A stretch of DNA of 5,991 nt from Planctomycetota bacterium. Lineage in GTDB: Bacteria; Planctomycetota; Brocadiia; SM23-32. The notes below the pieces were generated by a model that worked only from the letters and a program-made list of their open reading frames with translations, searched no databases and was not told the origin of the DNA. Below, in pieces: positions 5,941 through 5,991 of the stretch; positions within the stretch are counted from its first letter, which is position 1, and every line of letters begins with the position of its first letter. The stretch is from assembly GCA_018400625.1 (NCBI GenBank), contig JAGYMJ010000163.1, positions 1-5,991 of the forward strand. Reading direction: 5' to 3'. The translations under genes were made by a program, and so were the position numbers.

Positions 5941-5991
5941 GTAAGTCCTCAGTGAAGCCCGTAACATCACCACCGTGCCCTGTGCCGGTGG
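5941..5991. repeat. Palindromic repeat copy 4 (cut by window end)
   Basis: It starts GTAAGTCCTCAGTGAAGC and continues to the core, where CCACCG (5970-5975) and CGGTGG (5986-5991) form a hairpin whose second arm ends at the window edge. It matches copy 2 in reverse complement at 37 of 40 bases. The right half, if present, lies outside the window. Confidence 0.8.

Noticed and set aside
5881..5991. CRISPR array start, because two similar units follow one another
   Set aside because: There are only two units of unequal length and sequence, with no regular spacers, and diverged inverted copies occur elsewhere in the window.

Overview
The window holds two large, complete genes for predicted secreted carbohydrate-active proteins, one partial esterase-type gene, and a family of short palindromic repeats. 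Both large genes carry the DUF4838 architecture: an N-terminal domain like that of alpha-glucuronidases (GH67) and GH20 enzymes, a presumed barrel-like middle with a Cys-x-Cys-x-x-Cys cluster, and the DUF4838 segment. Such proteins are often found in glycan-degrading bacteria of the Planctomycetes-Verrucomicrobia-Lentisphaerae-Kiritimatiellota group. I infer that kind of host from the gene families, the moderately high coding GC and the ordinary Shine-Dalgarno and sigma70-like signals. There is no rRNA or marker gene to prove it.

Layout. Bases 1-319 (minus) are the N-terminal 106 codons of an alpha/beta-hydrolase that runs out of the window on its C-terminal side. Bases 320-579 are an AT-rich intergenic region between divergent genes. 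It holds a nearly complete 83-bp palindromic repeat, a 7-bp-arm dyad and an extended -10 promoter. Bases 580-3027 (plus) are DUF4838 protein A (815 aa), which has an added C-terminal CBM9-like domain. Bases 3028-3344 are the gap between convergent genes. It contains two stem-loops, a possible decayed repeat, a roughly 25-residue remnant of a right-handed beta-helix protein, and a half copy of the palindromic repeat. Bases 3345-5414 (minus) are DUF4838 protein B (689 aa), without the binding domain. Its upstream region has a near-consensus sigma70 promoter overlapped by operator-like dyads and a further dyad in the leader. Bases 5545-5991 hold an inverted repeat, a doubtful 71-codon ORF that may be a gene fragment, and two more copies of the palindromic repeat, the last cut by the window edge.

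How the genes may work together. Proteins A and B both carry export signals and could act outside the cytoplasm on the same or related polysaccharides. The alpha/beta-hydrolase could remove ester decorations such as acetyl groups. Each gene has its own promoter region, so this is not a single operon, and the shared substrate is an inference. No defence system, CRISPR array, tRNA, rRNA or intact transposase was seen. The least explained elements are the repeat family and the enzymatic role of the two DUF4838 proteins.
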